DNA from: Phycisphaerales bacterium
GTDB lineage: Bacteria; Planctomycetota; Phycisphaerae; Phycisphaerales; UBA1924
Reading direction: 5' to 3'
Assembly: GCA_022843545.1 (NCBI GenBank)
Contig: JALHNL010000014.1
Span: 1 to 51,365, forward strand
Length of the DNA: 51,365 nt
Part shown: positions 23,964 to 32,527 of the stretch, piece by piece
Position numbering within the stretch: position 1 is the stretch's first letter
How the letters are laid out: each line of letters starts with the position of its first letter
Notes under the pieces: generated by a model
What the model was told of the DNA's origin: nothing
Databases searched by the model: none
The model's input: only the letters and a program-made list of their open reading frames with translations
Made by a program: the position numbers and the translations under genes

Positions 23964-24151
23964 ACCGACCTCCTTGCGCCGCGGGCCCTGCGCGCCAGGG
24001 TCCGCGAAAACTCCGCACGGGGATCGGCTTCCAAGCCGACCGCCCAAGCGCTGAAGTGGAGGCGATTATCGGCCAAGAGTCAAATCGGCCTGCAAAAGCT
24101 GCCGACAGCGCGGGTTGTGCGCGCGCGGCGTGAATGGGGGCTTTCCGGAGT

Positions 24152-24487
24152 TCAGGCGACGCGCTGGGGGTCGGGGAAGTCGCGGTAGAGGGCGGATTTG
24201 AAGTTGGTCACCAGGCTGTAGACCGGGTGGTGCAGGCGTTCGACCTCGCCGGCGCGGGTGGCGACCACGCCGAAGCAGGCGTCGAGCTGGGCCAGGTCCT
24301 TGAAGGCGACGCGGATGTGGAACTCGCCCAGACCCTCGGGCCCGAAGCCGAACTTGCGGCGGGTGAGGGTCCAGGACTCGAGCTTGCCCTGGGCCTTGAG
24401 GTGGCCGAGGTAGGCGTCGACGGCCTGGCAGAAGGCCAGGTCCTGGCGCGAGTCGCGGAGATCGACCCACATGTCGTAGTAGTTCAT
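24152..24487 (-). CDS. DUF6614 family protein
   Basis: 111 residues. M-N-Y-Y-D-M-W-V-D-L-R at the start, A-V-D-A-Y-L-G-H-L-K-A-Q-G-K, W-T-L-T-R-R-K-F-G-F-G-P, E-F-H-I-R-V-A-F-K-D-L-A-Q-L-D and the closing N-F-K-S-A-L-Y-R-D-F-P-D-P match a small conserved family with a ferredoxin-like fold. Function unknown. It is divergent from the next gene with a gap of 96 bases. Confidence 0.8.
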   Translation of the reverse strand: MNYYDMWVDLRDSRQDLAFCQAVDAYLGHLKAQGKLESWTLTRRKFGFGPEGLGEFHIRVAFKDLAQLDACFGVVATRAGEVERLHHPVYSLVTNFKSALYRDFPDPQRVA

Positions 24488-24583
24488 GGGCGGAGTGTAA
24501 AGCGGGGGCCCGGTGGCGTCTTGCGGAGGCGGGGGCGGCGCGGGATACTGGCGATCGTCGATCCAACCCACAGGAGGCGCATC

Positions 24584-24949
24584 ATGGCACGGTTCAATCT
24601 GTCCGAGGCGCTGGGATTTCAGCACGCTCCCGATTCGCCGTTGGGCGGGCTGGGCGGGGGCCCGGAGGCGAAGCCGCAGATCAAGACGATCGGGAGCGGC
24701 GTGAGCCCGACGGAGGCGATCGAGTCGCGGTGGAAGCGCCCGCTTCACGCCAATGGGACGGGCGCGACGCACGTGCGGACGTTCACGGGCAAGATGAACT
24801 CGGCGGGCCTGGAGTACATGGACAAGCACATCAACGACTGGCTGGACACGCACCCGCAGGCGGAGGTGAAGTTCGCGACGATGTCGGTGGGCGAGTTCAC
24901 CACCGCGCTGGGGAAGGAACAGACGATCATCGTGCAGGTGTGGATCTGA
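24584..24949 (+). CDS. Hypothetical protein
   Basis: 121 residues, family not recognised. The first half is probably disordered (G, P, S). The second half reads as an alpha/beta domain (T-H-V-R-T-F-T-G-K-M-N-S-A-G-L-E-Y-M-D-K-H-I-N-D-W-L, V-K-F-A-T-M-S-V-G-E-F, Q-T-I-I-V-Q-V-W-I). AGGAG eight bases before ATG 24584 gives a firm start. The last 45 residues resemble a small ferredoxin-like fold. Confidence 0.7.
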   Translation: MARFNLSEALGFQHAPDSPLGGLGGGPEAKPQIKTIGSGVSPTEAIESRWKRPLHANGTGATHVRTFTGKMNSAGLEYMDKHINDWLDTHPQAEVKFATMSVGEFTTALGKEQTIIVQVWI

Positions 24950-24988
24950 GCGCGCTGCGGGGCGTGCTGGCGCTTGAGCAAGACGGCT

Positions 24989-25984
24989 TCACCAGTCGCG
25001 TTCGCGATCTTCGCGATCGCGGTGGCGAGGTCTGGGCTTGCCGGGCTTGGTTGCGCGCGGGTTGTGCGGCGCGGCTTTGGGCGCGGCGCCATCGAGCGGG
25101 GCGTAGGCCCAGGCGGGCGGGGGCTGGGGGTCGGGCGTGAGGTCGCCCAAGGGCTGCTCAGTCTGGAGGCGCCAGCCGGGGATGTCGGCGGGCTTGGGTT
25201 TGCGCACGGGATCGGTGCTCTTTTCGCGTGTGTACGTGCGGAGCACGCCTTGGAGCGAGGCGGTGAGGAGGATGCCGGCGGGGCGGAGGTAGGCCCAGGC
25301 GACGGGGAGTTCGTGGATGGCGACGGGATCTTCGGCGGGCTCGTGGCGAGTGAGGAAGAAGCGGATGCGGTTCGTGGGTTCACCGAGCCGATGGAGATTC
25401 ATGGTCGCGATCAGCAGCGGCGAGTCCGATTGGGGGCGGTCCTCGGTCTGGAAGCACTGGAACGGCGAGTTGGGGATGCGTGTGCGTGTGTCCGAGGCGG
25501 GCTCGGATTGCCAGCCCGGCTGCTGATGCAGAAACCACTTGGCCGCTCCGGTGGAGCGTGGGAAGAGGGCGCGGAGCGCGGCCTGATCCTTTGGGCTGAG
25601 TTCATGATCCGAGGTCGAGTCGGTCATCATGAGGGAACGGTGGGAGATCGATGTGAGCGCGCTCACATAGGGCAAGCGCGAGATGGACGAGCCGCCGCCG
25701 AAGGTGCCGGTGAAGGGGGAGCCGGTGCGGGCCAGAGCGTGATATCTCAGAAACTCGCCGGTGGCGTCAAGACGGAGATGTGTGCGGCGAAAACTCAGCC
25801 TTGTCCACGCGCCGTGCTCGAGGCGCTGGCCGGGCTTCCAGCGCATCACGTGTGTCCACAGCACTTTCCCGACGCGGACGCGGGCGAAGACGCCGACGAC
25901 TCGCGCTCCGGGGGTAGGCACGCACCAGAGGCTGGTGAGTTCCGGGGCTTGGGCCGGGGCGGGGCTGGAACGCGACGGGGGCAT
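24989..25984 (-). CDS. Hypothetical protein
   Basis: 331 residues, family not recognised. The middle (P-F-Q-C-F-Q-T-E-D-R-P, L-L-I-A-T-M-N-L-H-R-L-G-E-P-T, R-I-R-F-F-L-T-R-H-E) looks like a folded domain. The C-terminal 60 residues are P, R, K and D rich and end R-H-R-D-R-E-D-R-E-R-D-W, probably disordered. No signal peptide. It is divergent from the helicase gene with a gap of 43 bases. The start is uncertain; M-M-T-D-S near residue 117 is another candidate. Confidence 0.6.
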   Translation of the reverse strand: MPPSRSSPAPAQAPELTSLWCVPTPGARVVGVFARVRVGKVLWTHVMRWKPGQRLEHGAWTRLSFRRTHLRLDATGEFLRYHALARTGSPFTGTFGGGSSISRLPYVSALTSISHRSLMMTDSTSDHELSPKDQAALRALFPRSTGAAKWFLHQQPGWQSEPASDTRTRIPNSPFQCFQTEDRPQSDSPLLIATMNLHRLGEPTNRIRFFLTRHEPAEDPVAIHELPVAWAYLRPAGILLTASLQGVLRTYTREKSTDPVRKPKPADIPGWRLQTEQPLGDLTPDPQPPPAWAYAPLDGAAPKAAPHNPRATKPGKPRPRHRDREDRERDW

Positions 25985-26027
25985 GGTGGCTCAAGGGTAC
26001 TCGGGGGCGGCGCGGGTACCCTGAGGC

Positions 26028-28274
26028 GTGCGGTCGCCTGTGCGAGAAATCCTGGGGCAGGGAGGCCCCGTGGCCCGGGCGCTGGGCGCGGGCTTTGAGG
26101 CGCGCGAGCAGCAGGGGGCGATGGCGCAGGCGGTGTCGAGCGCGATGGCGACCAAGGGGCGTCTGATCGCGGAGGCGGGCACGGGGGTGGGCAAGTCGTT
26201 CGCGTACTTGGCGCCGGCGATCCTGCGCTGCCTGACGAGCGACGAGAGGGTGGTGATCAGCACGCACACGATCGCGCTGCAAGAGCAGCTCATGTCCAAG
26301 GACATCCCGCTGCTCTTGTCGACGGTGGGCGACGGCTCGGCGTGGGGCGTGGCGCCGTCGGAGCGGCGCGCGGTGATCCCGGTGCTGGTGAAGGGGCGCG
26401 GGAACTACCTCTCCAAGCGGCGGCTGAGGCTGGCGGTCGAGCGGCAGGGACGCCTCTTCCACGAAGAGGCGCAGCGGCGTTCGCTCACGGTGATCCAGAA
26501 CTGGGCGGCGACGACCGAGGACGGCTCGCTCAGCACGTTGCCCGCGCTGGAGCGCGGGGCGGTTTGGGACGCGGTGCAGAGCGACAGCGACAACTGCCTG
26601 GGGCGCAAGTGCCCGACCTATTCGGAGTGCTTCTACCAGAAGTCGCGCCGGGCGATGGAGATGGGCAACCTGCTGGTGTGCAACCACGCGCTGTTCTTCA
26701 GCGATCTGGCGCTGCGCACCGCGAGCGGAGCGGCGGCGGGGTTCCTGCCCGCGTATCACCACGTGGTGCTGGACGAGGCGCACACCATCGAGGATGTCGC
26801 GAGCGACCACTTCGGGCTTTCGCTCAGCGAGTCGCGGGTGGATCGGCTGCTGGGCTCGCTGTACAAGCCCGACAGCATGAAGGGTCACCTGGCGCAGCTG
26901 GACCTGGCGATCGGCTCGCAGGACGGCACGCTGCTGGTGAACGCGATCGAAAGCGTCATCGCGGCGCAGCGCGTGTCCCGCGAGTTCTTTGACGAGGCGC
27001 TGGCGCTGGAACGCTCCGGAGTGCTCAAGAGCGGGCGGCTGACGCGCCCGGGCATGATCGTGACGCCCCTGGGCGCGGCCCTGAAGAAGGTCGCCCTGTG
27101 CCTGAAGCTGGTGCGCGACGTGGCGAAGGGCGAAGAACTCAAGATGGAGATCGGCTCGTGGGCGTCGCGGGCGGAGGCGCTCGCGCTCGCCGCGGGCGCG
27201 CTGGTGGACCAGACCCAGGAAGACTGCGTGTACTGGATCGAAGGCGCGGGCGACCACGAACACACGGCAAGGCGCGGGTTCGTGCGGCGGATGAAGGTGT
27301 GCGCCGCGCCCGTGGAGGTCGGGCCCATCCTGCGCAGCGCGCTCTTCGGGGGCGAGTGGTCGGTCACGCTCACGAGCGCGACGCTGGCGGTTTCAAACTC
27401 GGCCAACTCGACCAACAAGGCCAAGGCGGCAAACAAGAAGGAAGAGAACTCAAGGCGGGTCGTTTCACTTGAGGAGCATGAGGCGGAGGCGAGAGTGGGG
27501 GCGGAGCCTGCGCCGACGTCGCGGGACGAAGTTGCGCCGGTGCTGCGGGGGTTGGCGGCCACGCGCGACGCGTTCGGGCACTTCCGCTCGCGGATCGGGT
27601 GCGAAGACGCGTCGGCCATGCAACTGGGCTCGCCCTTCAACTTCGCCCGCCAGTGCCGCGTGATCGTGGACCTCACGCTGCCCAACCCGCGCGACGGCGC
27701 GGGCTCGCGCGAGGCCCAGGCGACGTACGAGCGTGCGCTCGCCGAGCGGCTGGAGGAGCACGTGCGCTCAACCGATGGCGGGGCGTTCATCCTGCTGACC
27801 AGCAACGCGCTCATGCGCCGCCTAGGTGACGCGCTCGCGGGGCCGATGCGCCGGCTGGGCCTGCCCGTGCTGGTGCAGGGGCGCGACGGCCCGCCGGGGC
27901 AGATCCTGGCCAAGTTCCGCGAGGACGAGCGGAGCGTGTTGCTCGGCGTGGCGAGCTTCTGGCAGGGTGTGGACGTGCGCGGGCGCGGGCTGCGGAACGT
28001 GATCATCACGAAGTTGCCCTTTGACCCGCCCGACCGCCCGCTGGTGGAGGCGCGGGCGGAGCGGATCAAGGCGGCGGGGGGCGATCCGTTCCGCGACGAT
28101 GCGCTGCCGCGGGCCATCCTGCGGTTCAGACAGGGCTTTGGGCGGCTGATCCGCTCGCACACCGACACCGGGCAGGTCGTGATCCTGGACCCGCGCGTGG
28201 TGACCACGGGTTACGGCCGGCTGTTCTTAAAGGCGCTGCCGGAGGGAGTGGCGGTGGAAGAGAGAAGGCACTAG
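26028..28274 (+). CDS. DinG/XPD-type Fe-S ATP-dependent DNA helicase
   Basis: 748 residues from GTG 26028. Superfamily 2 5'-3' helicase: Q-x-G-A-M motif (29-33), Walker A E-A-G-T-G-V-G-K-S (49-57), DEAH in V-V-L-D-E-A-H (249-252), and motif VI R-Q-G-F-G-R-L-I-R. Four cysteines (C190, C195, C201, C218) between motifs I and II have the spacing of the 4Fe-4S domain of DinG and XPD. About residues 453-499, just after T-L-T-S-A-T-L-A-V, an insertion rich in N, K, E and S with lower GC breaks domain 2. Likely role: unwinding R-loops or damaged DNA. Confidence 0.9.
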   Translation: MRSPVREILGQGGPVARALGAGFEAREQQGAMAQAVSSAMATKGRLIAEAGTGVGKSFAYLAPAILRCLTSDERVVISTHTIALQEQLMSKDIPLLLSTVGDGSAWGVAPSERRAVIPVLVKGRGNYLSKRRLRLAVERQGRLFHEEAQRRSLTVIQNWAATTEDGSLSTLPALERGAVWDAVQSDSDNCLGRKCPTYSECFYQKSRRAMEMGNLLVCNHALFFSDLALRTASGAAAGFLPAYHHVVLDEAHTIEDVASDHFGLSLSESRVDRLLGSLYKPDSMKGHLAQLDLAIGSQDGTLLVNAIESVIAAQRVSREFFDEALALERSGVLKSGRLTRPGMIVTPLGAALKKVALCLKLVRDVAKGEELKMEIGSWASRAEALALAAGALVDQTQEDCVYWIEGAGDHEHTARRGFVRRMKVCAAPVEVGPILRSALFGGEWSVTLTSATLAVSNSANSTNKAKAANKKEENSRRVVSLEEHEAEARVGAEPAPTSRDEVAPVLRGLAATRDAFGHFRSRIGCEDASAMQLGSPFNFARQCRVIVDLTLPNPRDGAGSREAQATYERALAERLEEHVRSTDGGAFILLTSNALMRRLGDALAGPMRRLGLPVLVQGRDGPPGQILAKFREDERSVLLGVASFWQGVDVRGRGLRNVIITKLPFDPPDRPLVEARAERIKAAGGDPFRDDALPRAILRFRQGFGRLIRSHTDTGQVVILDPRVVTTGYGRLFLKALPEGVAVEERRH

Positions 28275-28308
28275 GCACTGGGCACTGGGCATTTGGCACT
28301 GGGCATGG
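28267..28308. repeat. Six tandem heptamers of type GGCANNN
   Basis: GGCACTA GGCACTG GGCACTG GGCATTT GGCACTG GGCATGG. It begins eight bases before the helicase gene's end and runs almost to the recombinase start at 28317. Confidence 0.85.
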
Positions 28309-28316
28309 GGAGAGCG

Positions 28317-29321
28317 ATGGCGATTCGGCGGATTCAGCGCGAGGGGAAGGCGGATTGGTCGACGGGCTTGCCCGCGCCGTGGCCTTCGGTGCGCGCTCGG
28401 TTCATGGCCTACTTGCGTGTGGAGTGCGGCCTCTCGAAGAACACTCTGGAGGCCTACGACCGCGACCTGCGCGACCTGGTGGCGGATCTTCACTCCGCGG
28501 GGGTCAAGTCGCCGGCGGACATCACGCCGCGGGTGCTGTCGGAGCATCTCGCGGCGCTCAAGTCGAAGCGCGGGATGACGGGCAGTTCGGTGCTGCGCCA
28601 CTTGGCGACGGTGCGGGTGTGGTGCCGCTTCTTGGTTTCGACGGAGCAGATCAAGAAGAACCCGACGGAAATCCTGGACCGCCCCACGCGATGGAAAAAG
28701 CTCCCCACCGTGCTCTCGCCCACGCAGATGAAGGCCCTGCTGTCGGCGGCTGGGCGGGTGGAGGTGAAGCCTGTTCGCGATGGCGCCGCCAAGCCCGGCC
28801 CGCGCCGCGCACAGGCCCCGCTGCACCTGCGCGACACCGCGCTCTTGGAACTGATCTACGCCTGCGGCCTGCGCGCCAGCGAGGCGGCGGGCGTGGGGCT
28901 CGATGACATCAAGCCCGCCGCGGGCGTGGTGCTGGTGACCGGCAAGGGCGACAAGCAGAGGCTGGTGCCCGTGGGCAAGCCCGCGCTGGCGGCGGTGGAG
29001 GCGTACGTGCGCGGCTGCCGGCCCATGCTCGCCAAGGGTCGCGACGGCGGACGACTCCTGCTCTCACGCAACGGCCGACCGCTGGACCGCATCGCGATCT
29101 GGCAGATCGTGAAGCGCACGGCGGCGGCGGCGGGGCTGAGCAAGGTCCACCCGCACGTGCTGCGTCACTCCTTCGCCACGCACCTGCTGACCGGCGGGGC
29201 CGACCTGCGCGTGGTGCAGGAACTGCTGGGGCACGCGGACATCGGGACCACGCAGATCTACACCCACGTGGACCGCTCGCGGCTGAAGGACGTGCATCGG
29301 CAGCACCATCCGAGGCCGTGA
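28317..29321 (+). CDS. xerD: Tyrosine recombinase XerD
   Basis: 334 residues. The N-terminal SAM-like core-binding domain (Y-L-R-V-E-C-G-L-S-K-N-T-L-E-A-Y-D-R-D-L) and the catalytic domain are both complete. Catalytic residues: R186 (C-G-L-R-A-S-E), K210 (V-T-G-K-G-D-K-Q-R), H280 and R283 (H-V-L-R-H-S-F-A-T-H), H306 (L-G-H-A-D-I-G), nucleophile Y315 (I-Y-T-H-V). This is the housekeeping chromosome-dimer resolvase type; XerC cannot be excluded. It is about 35 residues longer than E. coli XerD, mainly from a basic, proline-rich insertion near 148-170. ATG 28305 or 28293, both inside the heptamer repeat, are alternative starts. Confidence 0.9.
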   Translation: MAIRRIQREGKADWSTGLPAPWPSVRARFMAYLRVECGLSKNTLEAYDRDLRDLVADLHSAGVKSPADITPRVLSEHLAALKSKRGMTGSSVLRHLATVRVWCRFLVSTEQIKKNPTEILDRPTRWKKLPTVLSPTQMKALLSAAGRVEVKPVRDGAAKPGPRRAQAPLHLRDTALLELIYACGLRASEAAGVGLDDIKPAAGVVLVTGKGDKQRLVPVGKPALAAVEAYVRGCRPMLAKGRDGGRLLLSRNGRPLDRIAIWQIVKRTAAAAGLSKVHPHVLRHSFATHLLTGGADLRVVQELLGHADIGTTQIYTHVDRSRLKDVHRQHHPRP

Positions 29322-29333
29322 GGGGGTGGAAGA

Positions 29334-29375
29334 AGTGCTGAGTGCTGAGTGCTGAGTGGGGAGTCGGGAGTGGGG
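29334..29375. repeat. Six tandem heptamers of type AGTGCTG/AGTGGGG
   Basis: AGTGCTG three times, then AGTGGGG, AGTCGGG, AGTGGGG. It lies in the xerD-rplI gap. The unit AGTGCTG is the exact reverse complement of the CAGCACT unit at 35009-35036. Confidence 0.85.
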
Positions 29376-29497
29376 CGATTGCCGACAGCTTCCCTGCCGC
29401 CTAGCATCTCGACCCGGCTGGGGCCAATGCTTGTTCGACTCGCGTTCGGGTCGGCGTGCGGCTCCTAACTCCCGCCACAGGCGGAAGGACAGCGAAC

Positions 29498-30268
29498 ATG
29501 GCGAAGAACATCGAACTGCTGCTCACTGAGAACGTCGAAGGCACCGGCATCGTCGGTGACGTGGTGAAGGTCCGCAAGGGCTTCGCCCGCAACTTCCTGC
29601 TCCCGCGCAACTACGCGACCACGCCGAGCCAGGAGAAGCTCGCGTCTTTGCAGCAGAAGCGCGCCGACGCCCAGAAGATGCTGGCCGAGCTGCGCAAGCA
29701 GCGTGAGGCGCTCATCTCCAAGCTGGAGGGCTATGAGCTCACGATGATCCGGTCGTGCAACGACCTGGGCATCCTGTACGGCGCGGTCACTCAGCACGAG
29801 ATCGCGCAGGCGCTGGAGAAGGCCGGCTTCCCGGGCATCAAGGACCGCGAGGTGCGTCTGGGCCAGGTGATCAAGCGCATCGATCACTACGACCTGCACG
29901 TCAAGTTCGACACCGATCTGGACGCGACGATCAAGCTGAACATCAAGCCCGACCGCGAGCTTGACCTGCGTCGCGCCCGCGACGAGGCTGAGGCCCCCGC
30001 GCCCGCCGCCGCTGCCGCCGAGGCCGGTGCGCCGGTTCCCGAGGGCGCCGAGGCCGCCGTCGCCAAGAAGCCCAAGGACCGCACCGCCAAGCCCGAGGGC
30101 AAGGAGAAGGGCGAGAAGTCGGACAAGGCGCCAAAGGGCGACAAGCCCGCGGCCGCCGCGCCCGAGGCGCCCAAGCCCGGCACCTGGGGCAAGGAAGCGA
30201 CCAAGCCCGACATGCCGGCCCGCTTCGAGCGTCGCTCGCGCGATGATCGCAAGGGTGACCGGAAGTAA
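29498..30268 (+). CDS. rplI: Large-subunit ribosomal protein bL9 with long C-terminal extension
   Basis: 256 residues; bL9 is usually about 150. Residues 1-50 are the RNA-binding N-domain (E-L-L-L-T-E-N-V-E-G-T-G, G-D-V-V-K-V-R-K-G-F-A-R-N-F-L-L-P), then the connecting helix (52-80) and the C-domain to about residue 160 (G-I-L-Y-G-A-V-T, I-A-Q-A-L, I-K-R-I-D-H-Y-D-L-H-V-K). The last 90 residues are disordered and made of A, P, K, E and D (K-K-P-K-D-R-T-A-K-P-E-G-K-E-K), ending R-R-S-R-D-D-R-K-G-D-R-K. ATG 29498 follows GGAAGGA. rpsF, ssb and rpsR, the common neighbours, are absent. Confidence 0.95.
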   Translation: MAKNIELLLTENVEGTGIVGDVVKVRKGFARNFLLPRNYATTPSQEKLASLQQKRADAQKMLAELRKQREALISKLEGYELTMIRSCNDLGILYGAVTQHEIAQALEKAGFPGIKDREVRLGQVIKRIDHYDLHVKFDTDLDATIKLNIKPDRELDLRRARDEAEAPAPAAAAAEAGAPVPEGAEAAVAKKPKDRTAKPEGKEKGEKSDKAPKGDKPAAAAPEAPKPGTWGKEATKPDMPARFERRSRDDRKGDRK

Positions 30269-30302
30269 GGTCGGCCCGATTCGCACAACCGAAGTGATTT
30301 CG

Positions 30303-30329
30303 CAACCGCCCGCTTCACGCGGGCGGTTG
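30303..30329 (+). terminator. Terminator-like hairpin after rplI
   Basis: CAACCGCCCGC (30303-30313), loop TTCAC, GCGGGCGGTTG (30319-30329): 11 perfect pairs. It is followed by TGCTTTGGGG, a weak T-tract. It separates rplI from the convergent FkbM gene and may stop transcription from both sides. Confidence 0.6.
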
Positions 30330-30362
30330 TGCTTTGGGGGCACGGGCTTTCGCGCGGGCCGG

Positions 30363-31259
30363 CTACTTCTGCTGGAGCGTCGGCATCGCCTCGCTCACGT
30401 CCGCCTCGCGCTTTGACGCGAACACGAAGTGCAGGTCGTAGAGATCGCCCAGTTCGTCGAGCGTCGCGGGCGTCACGCGCCGGTACACGCGGCGTGCGTC
30501 GGCGAAGGTGAAGCCGTAGATGAAGTAGCCCAGGTCGTGCAGGAAGTTCACGACCTCGCGCCGCACCTCGGGCGAGTGCAGTTCGATGGCGAGGCGTGGC
30601 GCGTGCTTCTCCAGCGTGGCCCGCATGCCGCGCAGGGCCATCGCCTCGGCGCCTTCGATGTCGATCTTGATGACGTTTGGCGGGGGCAGGTCGGGGCGGG
30701 AGGCGAGCAGCCCGTCGAGCGCGCGGACGCGCACGGTCTCCACCTCGGCCTTCACGCCGTATTGCTGGTGGCTGGCCGAGGCCTGCCCGCCGGTGACGCG
30801 GTCGAGCGCGGCGGACCCGGAGGTGAGGCGGTCGATCTGCAGGGCCTCTTCGCTGTCGCGCTCGGCGAGGGCGACGTCGAGCACGGTCGCGCGGTCGGCC
30901 AGCCCGCCCAGGGCGAGGTTGTGCGAGAGCAGCGGGCGGTTCTCGCTCATGGGCTCGAAGCAAACCAGCCGCTGCGCGCCGAAGGCGGCCATGAACCGCG
31001 CGTAGAGCCCGATGTTGGCGCCCACGTCATACGCGGTGTCGCCCTGGCGCACCAGGCGCGAGAGCGCGCCGAGCATCACGCGCTCGTGCGTCAGCGGGTC
31101 GCGAAGCCAGTACATCCGGTGGCGGCGGAGGCGGATGGTGAAGGGCCCGATCCGCTCGACGCGGACGGTGCGGCGCACGTCGGGGATGGCGGCCAGGGCC
31201 CAGCGCCCCAGCGTCTTGCGCTTGCGCAGCCAGCCGGCGAGTGTGCGGACGGGGTTCAT
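30363..31259 (-). CDS. FkbM-family SAM-dependent methyltransferase
   Basis: 298 residues. SAM-binding motif I is D-T-A-Y-D-V-G-A-N-I-G-L-Y (about 73-85), followed by F-E-P-M-S-E-N and L-L-S-H-N-L-A-L. Then come the family marks V-R-A-L-D-G-L-L and N-V-I-K-I-D-I-E-G-A-E (about 190-200), and the C-terminal L-A-I-E-L-H-S. FkbM enzymes O-methylate sugars or polyketides. It stands alone here, with no sugar genes beside it, and lacks the C-terminal module found in the FkbM at 46266. Start ATG 31259. Confidence 0.88.
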   Translation of the reverse strand: MNPVRTLAGWLRKRKTLGRWALAAIPDVRRTVRVERIGPFTIRLRRHRMYWLRDPLTHERVMLGALSRLVRQGDTAYDVGANIGLYARFMAAFGAQRLVCFEPMSENRPLLSHNLALGGLADRATVLDVALAERDSEEALQIDRLTSGSAALDRVTGGQASASHQQYGVKAEVETVRVRALDGLLASRPDLPPPNVIKIDIEGAEAMALRGMRATLEKHAPRLAIELHSPEVRREVVNFLHDLGYFIYGFTFADARRVYRRVTPATLDELGDLYDLHFVFASKREADVSEAMPTLQQK

Positions 31260-31316
31260 GCGGGGTCAGGATACGGGCGAAGGGCACGGGGGGATGAACG
31301 GCGGTAGACTGCCCGG

Positions 31317-32507
31317 ATGATCGGCTCGCGAGGGCATCTTCATGCGGCGATCTGGGCGGCGGCGGCGTTCATCGCGCTGGTGGTGATGGTCATCGGCGCT
31401 GGCGGGGCGGAGCGGGCCTGCGCACGGGTCGCCATGCCCACTTTTGTGCTGGTGGGGGGCGGGCTGGAGGCCGACGGGCGCGCGGTGCTCGACGCGCTGC
31501 TGGTCCGGCAGGACACCCACAAGATCGTGATCGTCCCGTATGCCTCGGGCGAGCCCGAGAGGGCGGCGCATAACGCTCGCGAGCTCTTCCAGCCGCTCCG
31601 GCCCCGGGCGAACTGCGTCGTCCTGCCCGACCCCGCGCTGGGCGACGCCCAGCGCGACGAGGCCGCGGCGATCATCGGGCACGCCGATCTGGTCTTCTTC
31701 ACCGGCGGCGACCAGTCGCGGCTCACCGAGCGTTTCCTGACGAAAGACGGCCGGCAGGGCCCGGTCCTGCGCGCGCTGCATCAGGGCATGCTCGATCACG
31801 CCACCGTCGTGGGCGGCACCAGCGCGGGCGCCGCCGTCATGGCCGACACGATGTTCACCGGCGGTGGCAGCGAGAAGGCGCTCTTGGGCGAGGACGGGGG
31901 CGTGAAGATGGGCCCGGGCTTCGGGCTGGTGGGGGGCGTGGTCATCGACACGCACACGCTCTCGCGCGGGCGCTACGGGCGGATGGTGGCGGCGCTTGAG
32001 GCTACCGGGCACCGCTTCGCGATCGGGCTGTGTGAGAATCGCGGGGTCATCGCGCGGGGCGGAGTCTTCACCGCCATCGGCGATAGCGCGGCGGTGGTGA
32101 TCGACGGCGCGGAGATGAAGCGCGACGGGCTCTCGCGCCGCGGCGCGCGCGCTTCCATCTTGGGTGACGGCGACGTGCTCAACCCTCGCCCGCAAGCCGG
32201 CGTGCACGTGCCCGTCGCGGGCAGCGCGGCGCTGGGCACCGATGCGCCGCGGGTGGATCGCGCCCCGGAGGCCGCCGCGCTGGCCGCTGATGCGCCCGCG
32301 GAACTCAAGGCGTGGGACAAAGACGCGCTGCTGACGATGGCGCGCCGCCTCGCGGGCGAGCCGACCAAGCCGCAAACAGCCCGCAGCGATCGCTTCGTCA
32401 TCACCCTCCGCGCCGATGAGCGCACGCGCTGGCACATGCACCCGGGCAAGCCCGAGACGCTGCGGGTCTTTGACCTGATCCTGGACATCGACGAGCGGAA
32501 GCCCTGA
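31317..32507 (+). CDS. Secreted cyanophycinase-like S51 peptidase
   Basis: 396 residues. An N-terminal hydrophobic segment (10-30) looks like a signal or anchor. The S51 fold is clear: F-V-L-V-G-G-G-L, V-I-V-P-Y-A-S-G-E, V-F-F-T-G-G-D-Q-S-R-L, nucleophile in G-G-T-S-A-G-A-A (S169), then I-D-T-H-T-L-S-R-G-R-Y-G-R-M (D-x-H-x-x-x-R-G-R), which binds arginine side chains in cyanophycinase. It would cut multi-L-arginyl-poly-aspartate to dipeptides outside the cytoplasm. No cyanophycin synthetase gene is in the window. The C-terminal 90 residues extend past the family core. Confidence 0.88.
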   Translation: MIGSRGHLHAAIWAAAAFIALVVMVIGAGGAERACARVAMPTFVLVGGGLEADGRAVLDALLVRQDTHKIVIVPYASGEPERAAHNARELFQPLRPRANCVVLPDPALGDAQRDEAAAIIGHADLVFFTGGDQSRLTERFLTKDGRQGPVLRALHQGMLDHATVVGGTSAGAAVMADTMFTGGGSEKALLGEDGGVKMGPGFGLVGGVVIDTHTLSRGRYGRMVAALEATGHRFAIGLCENRGVIARGGVFTAIGDSAAVVIDGAEMKRDGLSRRGARASILGDGDVLNPRPQAGVHVPVAGSAALGTDAPRVDRAPEAAALAADAPAELKAWDKDALLTMARRLAGEPTKPQTARSDRFVITLRADERTRWHMHPGKPETLRVFDLILDIDERKP

Positions 32508-32527
32508 CGTTCCGGCCGCGCGAGCGG

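Noticed and set aside
28317-29321. Tyrosine recombinase as an integrase of a mobile element or integron
   Set aside because: The sequence is XerC/D type, and there is no attachment site, cargo or excisionase. The flanks are housekeeping genes.
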